Shown here one piece after another: positions 61,180 through 64,000 of a stretch of 64,000 nucleotides of DNA. The position numbers and the translations under genes are program-made. Origin of the DNA: PKWO01 sp036384915 (GTDB lineage Bacteria > Pseudomonadota > Gammaproteobacteria > Burkholderiales > Burkholderiaceae_D). Positions within the stretch are counted from its first letter, which is position 1. The number at the start of each line of letters is the position of its first letter. The notes beneath the pieces are model-generated. The model worked only from the letters and a program-made list of their open reading frames with translations. It did no database searches and was not told the origin of the DNA. The DNA is taken from positions 62,001 through 126,000 of the forward strand of contig DASVLJ010000078.1 in NCBI GenBank assembly GCA_036384915.1. The letters run 5' to 3'.

Positions 61180-64000
61180 TTACTCTGCCAGCGGCCGCTT
61201 GTCGTCTATGTCGTCGTCGAGGATTTCCACCGGCGCCTCGGACGAGCCGGCAAAGCGCTTGCCCAGGCGGTCGAAGGCGAGGTAGATCACCGGCGTGGTG
61301 AACAGCGTCAGGATTTGCGACAGGATCAGGCCGCCCACGATGCTGATGCCGAGAGGATGGCGCAGTTCGGAACCGACGCCCGTGCCCAGCATCAGCGGCA
61401 GGGCGCCGAGCAAGGCTGCCATGGTGGTCATCATGATGGGGCGGAAGCGCAGCAGGCAAGCCTGGTAAATCGCGTCGCGCGGGCTCATCCCCTCCTTGCG
61501 CTCGGCCTCGAGCGCGAAGTCGATCATCATGATGGCGTTCTTCTTCACGATGCCGATCAGGAGGATGATGCCGATCACCGCGATGATGCCCATGTCGGCG
61601 CGGAACAGCATCAGCGCGAGAAGGGCGCCCATGCCGGCCGACGGCAGAGTCGAGAGGATGGTCACCGGGTGGATATAGCTTTCATATAGCACGCCCAGCA
61701 CGATGTAGACCGTGATGATGGCGGCCAGGATCAGCAGCAGCGTATTCGACAGCGATTGCTGGAAGGCTGCCGCCGCGCCCTGGAAATTGATTGCGGTCGA
61801 GGCCGGCAGCTGGATCTCGATCCTGGCCTGGTCAATGGCTTTGACCGCATCCCCCAGCGAATAGCCCGGCGCCAGGTTGAACGAAATCGTCGAAGCCGGG
61901 AACTGGCCGATGTGCGAAACCACCAGCGAGGCCGGCTCTTCCGATACCTTGGTGATGGTGCCCAGCGCCACCTGCGGCGCACCGACCGTGGTGGTGGCCA
62001 CGCCCGGGGTGACGCTGGCGATGTAGATATCGTTCAAGGACTCCGGGCCCTTCTGATAGCGCGGGTCCATTTCCAGGATCACGCGGTACTGGTTGGTCTG
62101 GGTATACATGGTCGAGACCTGGCGCTGGCCGAAGGCGCTGTAGAGCGTGTTGTCGATGCCGGCCGGCGTGATGCCCATGCGCGACGCCGTTTGCCGGTCT
62201 ATGGTCAGTTTGGCCTGGATGCCCTGGTCCTGCGCGTCGCTGGCCACGTCGCGCAATTGCGGCAGTTGCGAGAGTTTTTCCACCAGCCTGGGCGTGTAGG
62301 TCGCCACGGTCTTCGGGTCGGCGTCTTCCACGGTGAATTGGTATTGCGTACGCGAGACGCGCGACTCGATGGTCAAGTCCTGCACCGGCTGCATATAGAG
62401 ATCGATGCCGGCCACGTCCTTGACCTTGTCCTGCAGGCGCGCGATGACGGTCGAGACGTTGTCCTTGCGCACGCCTTCGGGCTTCAGGTTGATCTGGATG
62501 CGCCCGCTGTTGAGGGTGACGTTGGTGCCGTCGATGCCGATGAAGGAAGACAGGCTTTCCACATCGGGGTCTTGCATGATTACCTTGTTCAAGGCCAACT
62601 GGCGCTGGTACATGGCCGAGAACGAGATCGATTGCGAAGCTTCGGTGATGCCCTGGATTACGCCCGTATCCTGCAGGGGAAAGAAGCCCTTGGGGATGAC
62701 GATGTAGAGCAGCACGGTCAGGACCATGGTGCCGATGGCGACCATCAGCGTTGCGGTCTGGCGCTCCAGCACCCACTCCAGCCACACGCCGTAGCGCGCG
62801 ATCACGCGGTCGAAGAACCGGCCCGAGGCATGGTAGAAGCGGCCTTGCTGGTCTTCCGGCACGTGGCGCAGGATCTTGGCGCACATCATCGGCGTCAGTG
62901 TCAGGGACACGATGGCCGAGATAACGATGGTGACGGCCAGCGTGATGGCGAATTCGCGGAACAGCCGGCCCACCACGTCGCCCATGAACAGGAGCGGAAT
63001 CAATACCGCGATCAGCGAAATCGTCAGCGAGAGGATGGTGAAGCCGATCTGCGCCGAGCCTTTCAGCGCGGCTTGCAGCGGCTTCTCGCCTTCCTCGATG
63101 TAGCGCGCGATGTTTTCGATCATCACGATCGCATCGTCGACCACGAAGCCGGTCGAGATCGTCAGCGCCATCAGGGTCAGGTTGTTCAGGCTGAAGCCGG
63201 CCATGTACATGACGCCGAAGGTGCCGATCAGGGACAGCGGCACGGCAATCGAGGGGATGATGGTGGCCGGCAGGTTGCGCAGGAACAGATAGATCACCAG
63301 CACCACCAGGGCCACCGACAGCATCAGTTCGAACTGCACGTCGGCTACCGAGGCGCGGATGGTGTTGGTGCGGTCCGAAAGAATGGAAATGTCGATCGCG
63401 GGAGGCGCCGAGGCCTGCAACTGCGGCAGCAGCTTCTTGACCGCGTCGACCACCTCGATCACGTTGGCGCCGGGCTGGCGCTGGATGTTGAGGATGATGG
63501 CCGGCGTATCGTTGACCCAGGCCGCCTGCTTCGCGTTTTCTGCGCCGTCGACCACGTTGGCCAGGTCCTTGAGAAGGACGGGTGCGCCGTTCTTGTAGGT
63601 GACGGTGATGTTGCGGTAATCGTCGGCCGTCAGCAACTGGTCGTTGGCATTGATGGTGAAGGCCTGGGCATTTCCGTCGAAGCTGCCCTTGGCCTGGTTC
63701 ACGTTCGATGCCGTGATGGCGGCCTGCAGGTCGGTGATGTTCAAGCCGTAGCCGGCCAGTGCGGTCGGATTGGCCTGGATGCGCACGGCGGGCCGCTGTC
63801 CGCCGGTGATCGAGACCAGGCCCACGCCGGTGACTTGCGAAATCTTTTGCGCCAGGCGCGTGTCGGCGAAGGATTGCACCTGGGTCAGCGGCATGGATTT
63901 GGAGGTCAGTGCCAGCGTCAGGATGGGCGTATCGGCCGGGTTGACCTTGTTATAGATCGGCGGGGCCGGCAGGTCGGTCGGCAGCAGGTTGCCGCCGGCG
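61180..64000 (-). CDS. mdtB: RND multidrug efflux pump subunit, MdtB/MuxB type (cut by window end)
   Basis: About 940 residues are visible and the frame is open through base 64000, so only the N-terminus is missing. The visible part begins within the porter domain (NLLPTDLPAPPIYNKVNPAD). The proton-relay helix LTISTGFVVDDAIVMIENIA is intact, as is the second half down to the acidic tail EILDDDIDDKRPLAE. It precedes mdtC by 2 bp. The adaptor (mdtA-like) gene should lie just beyond the window. Confidence 0.92.
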   Translation of the reverse strand, partial: AGGNLLPTDLPAPPIYNKVNPADTPILTLALTSKSMPLTQVQSFADTRLAQKISQVTGVGLVSITGGQRPAVRIQANPTALAGYGLNITDLQAAITASNVNQAKGSFDGNAQAFTINANDQLLTADDYRNITVTYKNGAPVLLKDLANVVDGAENAKQAAWVNDTPAIILNIQRQPGANVIEVVDAVKKLLPQLQASAPPAIDISILSDRTNTIRASVADVQFELMLSVALVVLVIYLFLRNLPATIIPSIAVPLSLIGTFGVMYMAGFSLNNLTLMALTISTGFVVDDAIVMIENIARYIEEGEKPLQAALKGSAQIGFTILSLTISLIAVLIPLLFMGDVVGRLFREFAITLAVTIVISAIVSLTLTPMMCAKILRHVPEDQQGRFYHASGRFFDRVIARYGVWLEWVLERQTATLMVAIGTMVLTVLLYIVIPKGFFPLQDTGVIQGITEASQSISFSAMYQRQLALNKVIMQDPDVESLSSFIGIDGTNVTLNSGRIQINLKPEGVRKDNVSTVIARLQDKVKDVAGIDLYMQPVQDLTIESRVSRTQYQFTVEDADPKTVATYTPRLVEKLSQLPQLRDVASDAQDQGIQAKLTIDRQTASRMGITPAGIDNTLYSAFGQRQVSTMYTQTNQYRVILEMDPRYQKGPESLNDIYIASVTPGVATTTVGAPQVALGTITKVSEEPASLVVSHIGQFPASTISFNLAPGYSLGDAVKAIDQARIEIQLPASTAINFQGAAAAFQQSLSNTLLLILAAIITVYIVLGVLYESYIHPVTILSTLPSAGMGALLALMLFRADMGIIAVIGIILLIGIVKKNAIMMIDFALEAERKEGMSPRDAIYQACLLRFRPIMMTTMAALLGALPLMLGTGVGSELRHPLGISIVGGLILSQILTLFTTPVIYLAFDRLGKRFAGSSEAPVEILDDDIDDKRPLAE

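Overview
The window is GC-rich, gene-dense bacterial chromosome. Gene families, codon usage, sigma70/sigma54/Fur/FNR-type control sites and the presence of hscC, AcoR, AI-2E permeases and MdtBC-type RND pumps all point to a betaproteobacterium. Burkholderiales, probably Oxalobacteraceae, is my best guess (inference from gene content; no rRNA or tRNA gene is present to confirm it). I see no insertion sequence, phage gene, CRISPR array, rRNA or tRNA.

Layout. 1-2.4 kb: a minus-strand operon of a porin-like protein, a small phosphate-binding-type periplasmic protein and the start of a dCache sensor that runs off the window. 2.7-7 kb: an acetaldehyde-type dehydrogenase plus DUF779 gene with a near-consensus sigma54 promoter, divergent from the sigma54 activator acoR. 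7-12.8 kb: an Hsp70 (HscC) gene among three paralogous J-domain-like membrane proteins that lack the HPD motif. 13-15.8 kb: a Fur-boxed NRAMP-family carrier, an HNH endonuclease and a histidine phosphatase.

15.8-48.5 kb is a stress, energy and efflux island. It holds an SPW membrane protein, a secreted hypothetical protein, cytochrome b561, a tandem universal stress protein, two P-type ATPases (one a P3A-type proton pump), an RND tripartite pump, DUF190, a glycosyltransferase, two ArsR repressors, an RND/DUF2892/TrxC/TolC/sulfide:quinone oxidoreductase operon, an SH3 protein, an AI-2E permease, an ABC/FtsX/HlyD export operon and a diguanylate cyclase. Two promoter families recur here. FNR/ANR-type boxes lie 31-32 bp from a -10 hexamer at most of these genes. 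A second unassigned box (ATTAAA-N4-GTTCA) occurs at four sites, three of them with a -10 hexamer 42-43 bp downstream. Together they suggest an oxygen-controlled and otherwise stress-controlled regulon. The ArsR/RND/TrxC/SQR block looks like a sulfide or reactive-sulfur response combined with efflux.

48.5-64 kb: a candidate small RNA carrying two anti-Shine-Dalgarno motifs and ending in a strong terminator; an AGPS-like FAD oxidase / GlpD / FGGY kinase operon divergent from an AraC regulator; small membrane proteins; a second AI-2E permease; and, on the minus strand, the downstream part of an MdtBC-OprM-type multidrug efflux operon whose first RND gene is cut by the window end.

All assignments are by reading protein motifs and DNA by eye; no database search was run.
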